Shown here in pieces: positions 51,150 through 58,674 of a stretch of DNA of 64,000 nucleotides. How positions within the stretch are numbered: position 1 is the stretch's first letter; each line of letters begins with the position of its first letter. The position numbers and the translations under genes were made by a program. Below the pieces are notes generated by a model, which did not search any database, was not told the DNA's origin, and saw only the letters and a program-made list of their open reading frames with translations. The stretch comes from CAWCUZ01 sp963798795 (GTDB taxonomy: Bacteria; Acidobacteriota; Vicinamibacteria; Vicinamibacterales; SCN-69-37): NCBI GenBank assembly GCA_963798795.1, contig CAWCUZ010000006.1, forward strand, positions 469,615 to 533,614. The letters run 5' to 3'.

Positions 51150-51896
51150 TTGTCGAAGCCATCGAGACCCGCTGACGATCCGTTCGGCGGCCGGCATCCG
51201 ACCAGCCACGAGCGGATGACGGGACGGGCGTGGGACGCGTCGTACCAGGACGGCCCTCCGCCCTGGGACATCGGCCGGCCGCAGCCGGCCGTCGTGCGCC
51301 TGGCGTCTGAGGGCGGATTCGCCGGCGCGGTGCTCGATGCGGGCTGCGGGACCGGCGAGAATGCGCTGTACCTTGCGTCGCGTGGACTGTCGGTCCTCGG
51401 CGTCGACGTGGCCGAGACGGCGGTGGCGGCTGCTCGAAAGAAAGCGAGCGCCCGCGGCCTCACAGCCGAATTTGCCGCGGCTGACGCCTTCCAGCTGGAG
51501 CGGCTCGGGCGCACCTTTGCGACGGTGCTCGACTCCGGACTGTTTCACACGTGCGACGGGGAGGAGCGGCCGTCGTACGTGGCGAGTCTCGCGGCGGTGA
51601 CCGAGCACGGCGGCACGCTGCATGTGCTGTGCTTCAGCGATCAGGGCCCCGATACTGGACCGCATCCAGTCAGTGAGCAGGAACTGAGAGCGGCGTTCGA
51701 TTCCGGCACCGGCTGGCATGTCATCGGCATTCAACCCGATCGTGTTCTCACGACATTCCACGGCGCCGCCGGCGCGCCGGCCTGGCTGGCGACGATCAAG
51801 CGCGTTCAGCCGAAGGGACCTTTCGCGCCCGGCAGGCGCTCCGTGAGGCAGACGGACGTTGAGATTCGGGCCGGGCGGTCTACCGGTGGACGCTGA
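51150..51896 (+). CDS. Class I SAM-dependent methyltransferase
   Basis: A methyltransferase of up to 248 residues starting at a TTG. It has WDASYQDGPPPWDIGRPQPA, motif I AVLDAGCGTGENALYLAS, motif II LGVDVAETAVAAARKKA, LDSGLFHTCDGEERPSYVAS, and the ending APAWLATIKRVQ. The last 28 residues after ATIKRVQ are non-native, running into the SnoaL remnant that follows, so the original end was probably near 51815. Close relatives include thiopurine/thiol- and metalloid-type methyltransferases. The true start could be an inner ATG at MTGRAWD. Confidence 0.8.
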   Translation: MSKPSRPADDPFGGRHPTSHERMTGRAWDASYQDGPPPWDIGRPQPAVVRLASEGGFAGAVLDAGCGTGENALYLASRGLSVLGVDVAETAVAAARKKASARGLTAEFAAADAFQLERLGRTFATVLDSGLFHTCDGEERPSYVASLAAVTEHGGTLHVLCFSDQGPDTGPHPVSEQELRAAFDSGTGWHVIGIQPDRVLTTFHGAAGAPAWLATIKRVQPKGPFAPGRRSVRQTDVEIRAGRSTGGR

Positions 51897-52042
51897 CGGG
51901 AACCAACACGGGGCCCGGAGGGACCGGCAGGTCGGTTCGGATCAGCGGATATGAAGAGTGGACGTTTGGACCCGACGGCCTGATTGCGGAATCGAAAGGC
52001 CACTTCGACGAGGTCGAGTACAACCGTCAGCTCGGGAAGTGA
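51863..52042 (+). pseudogene. SnoaL-like ester-cyclase C-terminal remnant
   Basis: In a different frame from the methyltransferase, the sequence encodes GRAVYRWTLTGTNTGPGGTG, RSVRISGYEEWTFGPDGLIA and ESKGHFDEVEYNRQLGK followed by a stop. This is the last part of a SnoaL/NTF2-fold protein. No start or N-terminal half exists; homology ends at a stop codon just before it. It is a gene fragment left beside the methyltransferase. Confidence 0.75.
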
Positions 52043-52065
52043 CGGACGCGCGGTGCACCGCGTCG

Positions 52066-52092
52066 CCCCCGGGGCTGAAGCGCCGGGGCTAC
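52066..52092. repeat. Palindromic repeat CCCCCGGGGCTGAAGCGCCGGGG
   Basis: A hairpin copy of the CCCCGGGGCTGAAG family, with one GC mismatch, followed by CTAC. It shares the centre TGAAG with the copies at 19060, 22278 and 52227. The gap from 52043 to 52257 holds no gene besides this and the next copy. Confidence 0.85.
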
Positions 52093-52226
52093 GTTCAGGG
52101 AGATGCGCGAGCGGGTGGCGCCGGACGGGGCCGCCCCGCCCGTGCCGCGTCGCCTCCCACGTGACAGGTGTATTTGGCGACGCGGACGGGTGGGGCTGTC
52201 CGGCGACAGGACCCGCTCGCTGTCGT

Positions 52227-52253
52227 CCCCCGGGGCTGAAGCCCCGGGGCTAC
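52227..52253. repeat. Palindromic repeat CCCCGGGGCTGAAGCCCCGGGG
   Basis: A perfect copy of the same family, ending GGGGCTAC, a few bases past the GH31 stop on the minus strand, where it may serve as that gene's terminator. Confidence 0.85.
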
Positions 52254-52257
52254 GCCT

Positions 52258-54585
52258 TCATTGAATCCCGATCGTGACGACGAACCCCGTCGTCAGTCGC
52301 TCGGCGGGCACTTTCACGTGCACCACGCCGCGCCGGTCGCCCGCGTCGTAGAACCAGCCTTCGGAGGCGGCGTCGAAATCCGCGCGCGCTTTGGCGCGGG
52401 CCGCGCGGTTGTTGCCCTCCGGCTCGAATCCCGGCAGCGCCCGGTCGCCGAGCTTCACGCTGGCGGGCCTCGCCGGCAGGTGGACGTCGACGACGTAGGA
52501 ACGGCTGGCGGGCATGCCGGCGTAGGTGCCTTTGGCGGCGCCGACGGATACGGCAATCTGCCCGCCCGGCTCGTCCGGCGTGTCCGGCGACGTCACCTCG
52601 ATCGTCGTCCGCGCGAACGCGCCCTTCCGGTACGCCTGCGACGTCCCGTCATCTTCATAGAGGTCGAACGACGAGCGCCCTGACGGGTACACGTCGAGCG
52701 TCACCGGGTCGGCCGGTTTCTCGCCGTCGTAGAGCATCTCCGGGTACATCGGGATGATGGCGCCCTGGCGGACGAACATCGGCAGCTTGTCGAGCGGCGC
52801 GGGGTAGTTGTTGAGCGTGAGCGGACCGTCGTATTCGGTGCCATCCCAGTAGTCGGTCCAGCGGCCGGCGGGCAGGTAGATGTCGCTGCGAACGGGCGAG
52901 TCCTCGTACACCGGCGCGACGAGCAGCGACGCGCCCGACATGAACTGGTACTGCGTGCGCTTCGACCACGTCGCCGGGTCGTCTGGAAACTCGAGCACCA
53001 TCGCGCGCACGGTCGGCACGCCGGTGTCGTAGGCCTCGCGCGCGTAGGTGTAGAGGTACGGCGTCAGCCGCATCTTCAGCTTCAGGTACTTTCTATTGAT
53101 AGAGGTGTACGGCTCGCCGAAAATCCAGGGCTGCTTCATCAGGTTGGTCTGCTTCGACCAGCCGCTGATGATCATCCACGCCGGCGTGAGCGCCTTCCAC
53201 TGCAGGTCGCGGACCTGCGTCTGGGCGCTGCCGCCGAAGATGCCGTCCACGTCGCCGGTGGCGGCGTTGAAGCCTGAGAGGCCGGCGCCGAGCACGGTTG
53301 GGATGTGAAAGCGGATGTACTCCCAGTTGCCCGACTGGTCGCCGGACCAGATGGTCGCGTAGCGCTGTCCGCCGGTCCAGGCGCACGTCGTCCAGACGAA
53401 CCCGCGCGTGTCGGCATTGTTCTCGATGCCGCCGTAGGCGTCGCGCATGCCGTTCAGCGCGAACTGGTAGCCGCGGCCAACCCAGGCGACGTCGAGTTTC
53501 ATCACGCGCGAGCCGTAGTCGTGGACCTCGGTGGCGATGCGCTCGAGGCCGTTCTCGGTCCAGAGGCCGGTGTGGAAACCGAGCTTGGCGAGCGCGGCAA
53601 TCGTCTCGGGCAGCTCCTGGTAGCCGCAGCCGTAGCCGTCGTTCGGCATGATCCAGCTTCCGGGCATGTCGTTCTCGCGGTACTTCTCCGCGACCTTCGA
53701 CACCACGTCCATCGTCTTGCCGGTCTTGTTGTAGCAGTCGGAGTCGCCGAACCCGAGGCCCCAGCGCGGGATCATGAAGGGGCGTCCGGTCACGAGCGTG
53801 TAGTCGTCCAGGATTTTCTTCAGGGACGGGCCGTAGAAGTAGTACGCGTCAAAGCGCGGCTCGTCGTGCGACAGGGCGAGCGGCGACAGGAAATCGTAGC
53901 GGCCGGGCGTGATGGTGTTGCGGAACACGCCGTAGCCGGCGGTGCTCATGTAGAAGGGCGCCGGGTTGGGCGTGGCGCCGTCGTTCCAGCCGCGCGTGTT
54001 CAGGCGGATGTTCACGGAGGTGTCGCGGTGCGAGAAGTAGCCATTCTGCATCCCGCCGCCGTAGAAGTTCTCGATTTCGCCGCGCCGCAGCGTCTGCACG
54101 GTGGACGGCCCATAGGTCAGCGGCTTCGTCTCTTCCCAGATGACCGTGCGGTTCGACTTGTCGAACATCGCGAACTTCAGCGGTCGCTTGTTCACGCGCA
54201 GGACGAAGGCGCCGCTGTCGAGCCGGTAGTAGTCGCCCGCGTCGCGCCAGGCGAAGTCCACCGGCGCGCCGTCGTAGACGACCATCTGCGCGTCATCCGG
54301 GTTCGGCTGCGCCTCGGTGAACTGCCCATCCGGCCCGAGCCAGATGCGGACGATGTCGGGGCGGTAGAAGATGAGGCGCACCTGGTCCGCGCCGGCGCTC
54401 ACGGTGGCGACGCGGTCCTTGACATCGAACGCGGTCACATCGCCCAGCGTGACGCTCCTCCCGCGCGGCCCGCCGCCCCGGCCGCGCTGGCCGCCGCCCT
54501 GGGTGGCGGCGGAGGGGGCGAGGGTGAGGAGAAGGGCGAGGGTGGTGAGGGCGAGGGTGAAACGAGTCGGGGTGGGGCGGGGCAT
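52258..54585 (-). CDS. Secreted GH31 glycoside hydrolase
   Basis: A 775-residue exported enzyme with signal peptide (LALTTLALLLTLAPSAATQ). The GH31 core is clear: GGGMQNGYFSHRDTSVNI, PRWGLGFGDSDCYNKTGK, WIMPNDGYGCGYQELPETIA, nucleophile D365 in RVMKLDVAWVGRGYQF, and acid/base D416 in TIWSGDQSGNWEYIRFHIPT. It ends with beta domains (YLPAGRWTDYWDGTEYDGPL, DLYEDDGTSQAYRKGAFART). GH31 members are alpha-glucosidases, alpha-xylosidases and sulfoquinovosidases; the unusual DVAWVG motif leaves specificity open. A nearby GH92 suggests shared use of host or plant glycans. Confidence 0.9.
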   Translation of the reverse strand: MPRPTPTRFTLALTTLALLLTLAPSAATQGGGQRGRGGGPRGRSVTLGDVTAFDVKDRVATVSAGADQVRLIFYRPDIVRIWLGPDGQFTEAQPNPDDAQMVVYDGAPVDFAWRDAGDYYRLDSGAFVLRVNKRPLKFAMFDKSNRTVIWEETKPLTYGPSTVQTLRRGEIENFYGGGMQNGYFSHRDTSVNIRLNTRGWNDGATPNPAPFYMSTAGYGVFRNTITPGRYDFLSPLALSHDEPRFDAYYFYGPSLKKILDDYTLVTGRPFMIPRWGLGFGDSDCYNKTGKTMDVVSKVAEKYRENDMPGSWIMPNDGYGCGYQELPETIAALAKLGFHTGLWTENGLERIATEVHDYGSRVMKLDVAWVGRGYQFALNGMRDAYGGIENNADTRGFVWTTCAWTGGQRYATIWSGDQSGNWEYIRFHIPTVLGAGLSGFNAATGDVDGIFGGSAQTQVRDLQWKALTPAWMIISGWSKQTNLMKQPWIFGEPYTSINRKYLKLKMRLTPYLYTYAREAYDTGVPTVRAMVLEFPDDPATWSKRTQYQFMSGASLLVAPVYEDSPVRSDIYLPAGRWTDYWDGTEYDGPLTLNNYPAPLDKLPMFVRQGAIIPMYPEMLYDGEKPADPVTLDVYPSGRSSFDLYEDDGTSQAYRKGAFARTTIEVTSPDTPDEPGGQIAVSVGAAKGTYAGMPASRSYVVDVHLPARPASVKLGDRALPGFEPEGNNRAARAKARADFDAASEGWFYDAGDRRGVVHVKVPAERLTTGFVVTIGIQ

Positions 54586-54737
54586 GGGGGTAGTTGTACT
54601 CCAAGCAGAAGGGAAGGTGAGCCGGTAACGCTACTGGCTCTGCGTCGGCCGGCGTACGCAGAATCCGCAACGTTCAGAGCGGCTCGCGTGGCCTGGCGAC
54701 GTCTCCGCTCGGCACGGATCTTCCATTCAAACAACGC
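54586..54737. other. Divergent region upstream of intI
   Basis: The gap holds an inverted repeat TCTGCGT-CGGCCGGCGT-ACGCAGA (7-base arms). No LexA box (CTGT-N8-ACAG) and no clear promoter were found, although many integron integrases are SOS-controlled. Confidence 0.4.
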
Positions 54738-55739
54738 ATGGAGTCCCAGGGTCCGCGTCAACCCAGGTTGCTCGACCGGGTACGCGAAGCCATTCGCATG
54801 CGGCACTACAGCCCACGAACGGGAGACGCGTACGTCGCATGGATTCGGCGGTTCATCCTATTTCACGGCAAACGACACCCGCGGGACCTCGGGGGTGGCG
54901 AGGTCACGGTCTTTCTCTCCAGCCTGGCCGAGCGCGGCGTCAGCGCGTCGACGCAGAACCAGGCGCTGAGCGCGATCCTGTTTCTTTACGAGGTGGTCCT
55001 CGGCGACCGGTTGCCGTGGATGACGGAGATCGTCCGAGCCAGGCAACCGGCGCGACTGCCGGTGGTCCTGTCGCGCACGGAGGTGGCGGCGGTGCTGTCG
55101 CGGCTGCGAGGCCCCGTGTGGCTGATGGCATCGCTCCTGTACGGATCGGGCCTGCGGCTCCTGGAATGCGCCGAGCTGCGCGTGAAGGACGTGCACTTCG
55201 AGCGCGGGGAGCTGACGATCCGCGATCCGAAGGGCGGACGAGATCGCGTGACGATGCTGCCGGCCGGGCTGGACGGACCACTGCGGGTTCATCTGGATGG
55301 GATGAAAGCACAGCACGACGCGGATCTGCGGGCCGGACGTGGCGCCGTGGCTCTGCCGGGCGCGCTCCGACGCAAGTACCCGAACGCGGCAACCGAGTGG
55401 GCGTGGCAATGGGTGTTTCCGGCAACCAGGTGGTACGTCGATTCCGCAACGGGGGAGCGGCGACGGCATCACCTCCACGAGTCAGTGCTGCAGCGCGCCG
55501 TCAAGGCAGCGGTCAGGGCCGCGGGAATCGCCCAGCCGGCGACCTGTCACTCGTTCCGTCATTCGTTTGCCACCCACCTGCTCGAGGCCGGCTACGACAT
55601 CCGGACGATCCAGGAACTGCTGGGCCATCGCGACGTGGCGACGACGATGATCTATACGCACGTGCTCAACCGGGGCGGTCGAGGGGTGCGCAGTCCGCTC
55701 GACGGCCTGCCGGCCACCATGCCAGGAACCCGGAAATAG
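54738..55739 (+). CDS. intI: Integron integrase (IntI-type tyrosine recombinase)
   Basis: A 333-residue tyrosine recombinase. The core-binding part has LDRVREAIRMRHYSPRTGDA, YVAWIRRFILFHGKRHPRDL, ALSAILFLYEVVLGDRLPWM. The catalytic set includes R in LLYGSGLRLLECAELRVKDV, HSFRHSFATHLLEAGYDIRT (HxxR), the histidine of ELLGHRDVATT and Y in TMIYTHVLNRGGRG. The segment LPGALRRKYPNAATEWAWQW with VFPATRWYVDSATGERRRHH is the patch unique to integron integrases. It is full length and intact, so it could act. It is oriented toward the cassettes, with attI at its 3' end, unlike class 1 integrons. Confidence 0.95.
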   Translation: MESQGPRQPRLLDRVREAIRMRHYSPRTGDAYVAWIRRFILFHGKRHPRDLGGGEVTVFLSSLAERGVSASTQNQALSAILFLYEVVLGDRLPWMTEIVRARQPARLPVVLSRTEVAAVLSRLRGPVWLMASLLYGSGLRLLECAELRVKDVHFERGELTIRDPKGGRDRVTMLPAGLDGPLRVHLDGMKAQHDADLRAGRGAVALPGALRRKYPNAATEWAWQWVFPATRWYVDSATGERRRHHLHESVLQRAVKAAVRAAGIAQPATCHSFRHSFATHLLEAGYDIRTIQELLGHRDVATTMIYTHVLNRGGRGVRSPLDGLPATMPGTRK

Positions 55740-55831
55740 GCCGCGGGTCGGCCAGAAATATCGAAATAGGCTGGTCCGCCTATTCCCGCAGCTCACGCAA
55801 TTTCGCGGGGCTTTGTCGCCGGGCCCGGTGT

Positions 55832-55890
55832 TAGACTGCAGCCACGCTGAACCCGTCGCATTATCAAGTTCAGCCTACTTGTCGTTAGCC
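55832..55890 (+). other. Candidate attI recombination site
   Basis: About 100 bases after the intI stop, GTTAGAC (55832-55838) is followed by the inverted pair GCTGAAC/GTTCAGC and then GTTAGCC at 55884-55890. The last fits the attI core (G/TTRRRY), with the first cassette beginning just after it. The rest of the gap (55740-55831) holds no gene. Confidence 0.65.
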
Positions 55891-55906
55891 AGACAAATGT
55901 CTGATC

Positions 55907-56515
55907 ATGGTGCCAGAACGTCCCATCACGCTCGGTCTTGACCGGTACGAACCGGGGTCGCCGTACGCTCAGCTATTCGAATCTGTCGCGAAAGCGATAG
56001 ACCATGCCGATCCCGTTGGTCTGCTCAAGCTGGGTGCGCCAGGCGACGAGTACTCGGGCGAGATCAGTGCCATCGTGCCGCGCGTAGCTCGTTCGCGTGG
56101 ACCTGAGGAGATCGCAGGCGTTGTGCATGAGGAGTTCTCACGGATGGTCGGTGAGCCCACCTGCGGGCCACGTGAGGCCTATGGGTCGCTCGCAGACGAG
56201 ATTTGGCGGGCAGTCGCGGAGTACCGAGCGAAAGTCTCCGTCGTAGTCGTCGACGTCTCAACGGTGCCGGATGCTCGGGCCCTCCATGGGCTGTTGTCCG
56301 ACAAGCTCGGTTTTCCGAGCTACTACGGCATGAACTGGGACGCCTTCAATGATTGCTTCGGAGAATCGGACAGTGCACCCTTGCCGGAGACGCTGCGGAT
56401 CGTTGGCTGGGCGCGTTTCGAGGAACGCCTGCCAAACGAGGCGGCGCTATTTCGGGAATGCTTGAATCGCCTTGGTCCGGCGCACCCCGGCTGTCAAGTG
56501 GAATGGGCTGGCTAA
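55907..56515 (+). CDS. Cassette 1: DUF1871-like plus barstar domain protein
   Basis: A 202-residue protein. The first half (SPYAQLFESVAKAIDHADPV, LKLGAPGDEYSGEISAIVPR) looks like a DUF1871-type domain. The second half is a barstar fold: VVVVDVSTVPDARALHGLLS, DKLGFPSYYGMNWDAFNDCF, LPETLRIVGWARFEERLPNE. Barstar blocks barnase-type RNases, and such fusions occur among immunity proteins of polymorphic toxin systems, but no toxin gene is adjacent. The ATG is 16 bases after the attI core. The stop lies inside the attC core site. Confidence 0.8.
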   Translation: MVPERPITLGLDRYEPGSPYAQLFESVAKAIDHADPVGLLKLGAPGDEYSGEISAIVPRVARSRGPEEIAGVVHEEFSRMVGEPTCGPREAYGSLADEIWRAVAEYRAKVSVVVVDVSTVPDARALHGLLSDKLGFPSYYGMNWDAFNDCFGESDSAPLPETLRIVGWARFEERLPNEAALFRECLNRLGPAHPGCQVEWAG

Positions 56516-56612
56516 CCTCGCGTTGCAGCTGACGAGCGGCGTGCTCGTGGTCGCGCGCCTGCGCGCGCGACATCTTGTGGAAGAGCCGCTCGCAGCTGAA
56601 CGCGGGCGTTAG
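56510..56612 (+). other. attC1
   Basis: A 103-base attC from GGCTAAC (56510) to GTTAGGC (56606-56612). The long centre includes the paired GCAGCTGA/CAGCTGAAC and GCGCGCCTGCGCGCGC. The previous gene's stop is inside the first core site. Confidence 0.85.
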
Positions 56613-56637
56613 GCGGACGAACCAGCACCGCAGGCGA

Positions 56638-56940
56638 TCAAAGCGGAGTTGGTCCGCGCTCGCGACGTGCGCCCCAGATTGCGCGGACGAGGATCTCGTG
56701 GGCGTCGAACGTGTAATAGAGGTGGCAGTCGAGACGGCGGAGGTAGATGCGTCGCAGTCCGGTCACGCCGCCCTGGGCATAGGGCGTACCGGCGCCCGGC
56801 AGGACCGCGACGACCTGAATCGCCGCATCCAAGTCGGTCACGAACACATCCCGGTGGTCGCGATTCTGGATCCACCAAGCGTGCTCGCGGTCAACATGTT
56901 GCCGCGCCGTGTCGGTGAATCGAACGCGCCGCGGCTTCAC
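56638..56940 (-). CDS. Cassette 2: ParE/RelE-family toxin
   Basis: A 100-residue toxin of the ParE/RelE fold: VRFTDTARQHVDREHAWWIQ, VTDLDAAIQVVAVLPGAGTP, GLRRIYLRRLDCHLYYTFDA, ILVRAIWGARRERGPTPL. It is read against the direction of the array, so its own promoter must drive it. The start overlaps the antitoxin stop by 4 bases. Confidence 0.88.
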   Translation of the reverse strand: MKPRRVRFTDTARQHVDREHAWWIQNRDHRDVFVTDLDAAIQVVAVLPGAGTPYAQGGVTGLRRIYLRRLDCHLYYTFDAHEILVRAIWGARRERGPTPL

Positions 56941-57161
56941 CGCGACCGGAGTTGTCTGAGGACGTCGGCCGCATCGGTGAGCCGGCCGGCGGTGACATCG
57001 GATTGAGACTGGGCCAAGGCGGCGTGAAGGGCGGCGCGGTCGGCGTCATCAAGCCAATCGCCCGGATCCAAGGGCAGAAGCTCAACCTCAGTGCCCTCGG
57101 GCAATGCCGTCGGTTCATCGAAGACAAGTCGGCCGGCGCGCACGCGAGCCTTGATCGTCAT
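56937..57161 (-). CDS. Cassette 2: AF2212-like antitoxin
   Basis: A 74-residue protein: KARVRAGRLVFDEPTALPEG, TEVELLPLDPGDWLDDADR, then an acidic alpha-helical tail (ALHAALAQSQSDVTAGRLTD) that should wrap the toxin. The ATG at 57161 starts exactly with the AF2212/DUF104-type beta domain. It precedes the ParE toxin with a 4-base overlap. Confidence 0.85.
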   Translation of the reverse strand: MTIKARVRAGRLVFDEPTALPEGTEVELLPLDPGDWLDDADRAALHAALAQSQSDVTAGRLTDAADVLRQLRSR

Positions 57162-57188
57162 GGGAATCAGCGTAACATTCGACAGGCC

Positions 57189-57279
57189 GCCTAACAAGCG
57201 CTTGGAGCCGACAGCGCGCGGTCATCTTGCGAAAGATCGAAGGAACGAGGCGCGCTGCGGCTCAAGCGCAGCGTTATGC
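57189..57279 (+). other. attC2
   Basis: A 91-base attC from GCCTAAC (57189-57195) to GTTATGC (57273-57279), with inner arms GCGCTTGGAGCCG / CGGCTCAAGCGC. Confidence 0.85.
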
Positions 57280-57349
57280 CGACAAGAAGATCAGGGAATC
57301 CGAGTCCCGGATCGCCCGCGCAGCGCGGTCGTTGTGGTAGCGTCGTCAG

Positions 57350-57547
57350 GTGAAGGTTCGCGAAGTGATCCGGCTTCTTGAAGCCGCCGGGTGGGCGTTG
57401 GTCAGCACAGAAGGCAGCCACCGCCAATTCAAGCACCCGGTCAAGGCCGGCCGAGTCACCGTGAGCGGTCATCTCGGCGACGACATGCCCAAAGGCACGC
57501 TCAGTTCCGTGAAACGCCAGGCCGGTCTGAAGGAGCGGAAGTCATGA
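57350..57547 (+). CDS. hicA: Cassette 3: HicA toxin
   Basis: A 65-residue HicA with the small RNA-binding fold: KVREVIRLLEAAGWALVSTE, GSHRQFKHPVKAGRVTVSG (catalytic His in GSHRQ) and KGTLSSVKRQAGL. HicA is a ribonuclease that cuts mRNA in the cytoplasm. GTG at 57350 is the start. The stop overlaps hicB by 4 bases. The product is identical to the second copy at 60464. Confidence 0.92.
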   Translation: MKVREVIRLLEAAGWALVSTEGSHRQFKHPVKAGRVTVSGHLGDDMPKGTLSSVKRQAGLKERKS

Positions 57548-57807
57548 AGACACTCCAGTACCTCGTGCGGATCAACCGCGATCCCGACAGCGATTGGGGC
57601 GCGTCCGTCCCCGATCTTCCCGGCTGCGTTGCGACAGGCAAGACGATCGACAGTGCCCTACGCCGGATCGAGCGGGCCATCGAGCTTCACGTTCGAGGAA
57701 TGCGCGAGGATGGGCTCCGGATTCCACGACCAAGTCACCGGACTGTTACGCCTCGACGGAAGACGCGCGAGATCGACTTCTACGCAACGATCGAGATCGC
57801 GGCATAA
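57544..57807 (+). CDS. hicB: Cassette 3: HicB antitoxin
   Basis: An 87-residue HicB: MKTLQYLVRINRDPDSDWGA, SVPDLPGCVATGKTIDSALR, RIERAIELHVRGMREDGLRI. The partial RNase H fold that neutralises HicA is complete. The ATG overlaps the hicA stop. The stop reaches the attC site. Confidence 0.92.
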   Translation: MKTLQYLVRINRDPDSDWGASVPDLPGCVATGKTIDSALRRIERAIELHVRGMREDGLRIPRPSHRTVTPRRKTREIDFYATIEIAA

Positions 57808-57877
57808 CATCGCGCTGCACCCGACGGCCGCGCTGTCAGGAGCGGTGAGCGGCCGCGGCTGAGCGCGCGCGTTAGGC
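57802..57877 (+). other. attC3
   Basis: A 76-base attC from GCATAAC (57802-57808) to GTTAGGC (57871-57877). The arms CGCGCTGCACCCGACGGCCGC and their partner resemble attC7 and attC8. Confidence 0.88.
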
Positions 57878-57912
57878 TGCACCAACAAGATCGAGATTCA
57901 CACGGTTACGCG

Positions 57913-57932
57913 ATACGCCATTGGCGTATACT
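57913..57932 (+). promoter_or_regulatory. Cassette 4 promoter with palindromic operator
   Basis: ATACGCC-ATT-GGCGTAT (57913-57929), a perfect 7-base dyad, overlaps a -10 TATACT (57927-57932). The HigB start GTG is 5 bases past it, so the transcript should be leaderless. The cassette thus carries its own autoregulated promoter. Confidence 0.7.
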
Positions 57933-57937
57933 GAGTT

Positions 57938-58255
57938 GTGCGCTTCGTTGAGACGCCGGTCTTTACAGCCAGCATGGTCCGGCACCTTGACGACGAGGCA
58001 TATCGCCGTTTGCAGATCGCTCTCATGCTGCGACCGGAACAGGGGCCCATCATTGCAGGGGCTGCTGGGTTGCGCAAGGTACGCTGGGCTCGCCCTGGAG
58101 GCGGCAAACGCGGTGGACTTCGAGTCATCTATTACTGGGCGCCGACCGAGTCCGCGTTCTACATGCTGTACTGCTACGCGAAGAACGAGCAGGGCGACTT
58201 GACGCCAGCGCAGGCCAAAGCCTTGGGCCGGCTCGTGCGGGAGGAATTCAGATGA
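57938..58255 (+). CDS. higB: Cassette 4: HigB-type toxin
   Basis: A 105-residue RelE-superfamily toxin: FVETPVFTASMVRHLDDEAY, RRLQIALMLRPEQGPIIAGA, GGGKRGGLRVIYYWAPTESA, FYMLYCYAKNEQGDLTPAQA. Ribosome-dependent mRNA cleavage is typical. The GTG start lies just after the operator. The stop overlaps the antitoxin ATG. Confidence 0.9.
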   Translation: MRFVETPVFTASMVRHLDDEAYRRLQIALMLRPEQGPIIAGAAGLRKVRWARPGGGKRGGLRVIYYWAPTESAFYMLYCYAKNEQGDLTPAQAKALGRLVREEFR

Positions 58256-58560
58256 AGGACGAAGCCTTTGCTGAGCTGGTGACGAGCGTCCGGCAGGCAG
58301 GTCGGATCCGCCGGGGAAAAGCAAAGCCCTCGCGCGTCACGACGTTCCGGCCGGCGGATGTTCGAGCGGTTCGGGCGAAGCTCAAGACGACGCAGGCGGA
58401 GTTCGCATTGCTGATCGGCGTCAGCGTGGCGACGTTGCGCAACTGGGAGCAGGGCCGGCGAACCCCGGACGGGCCGGCCTTGGCTCTCCTGCGTGTGGCA
58501 GCTCGGAATCCGCGGGCCGTAGTTGCGGCTCTGCACGGCATATCGCGCGGTGCAGCCTAA
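58252..58560 (+). CDS. higA: Cassette 4: HigA antitoxin (XRE-type HTH)
   Basis: A 102-residue antitoxin with a helix-turn-helix at 50-85: VRAVRAKLKTTQAEFALLIG, VSVATLRNWEQGRRTPDGPA. It should repress from the palindrome upstream of higB. The stop codon lies in the attC core site. Confidence 0.9.
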   Translation: MKDEAFAELVTSVRQAGRIRRGKAKPSRVTTFRPADVRAVRAKLKTTQAEFALLIGVSVATLRNWEQGRRTPDGPALALLRVAARNPRAVVAALHGISRGAA

Positions 58561-58644
58561 CCCCGCGATGGAGCCGACGGCGCGCCGTCATCATTCGAAA
58601 CCTCCAAGGAACGAGCGCGCCGCGGCTCATCGCGCACGTTAGGC
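58555..58644 (+). other. attC4
   Basis: A 90-base attC from GCCTAAC (58555-58561) to GTTAGGC (58638-58644). The arms GCGATGGAGCCG and CGGCTCATCGC pair with one unpaired G on the left, the extra-helical base that sets attC polarity. Confidence 0.9.
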
Positions 58645-58674
58645 GCATCACCGGGTCCGGAGGCCTGCCAGCAG

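Noticed and set aside
54586..54737. A LexA box upstream of intI.
   Set aside because: No CTGT-N8-ACAG was found; only an unrelated 7-base dyad.
56637..56920. Plus-strand frames over cassette 2 as the cassette gene.
   Set aside because: The minus strand encodes a clear ParE toxin and antitoxin with a 4-base overlap; the plus frames have no recognisable domain.
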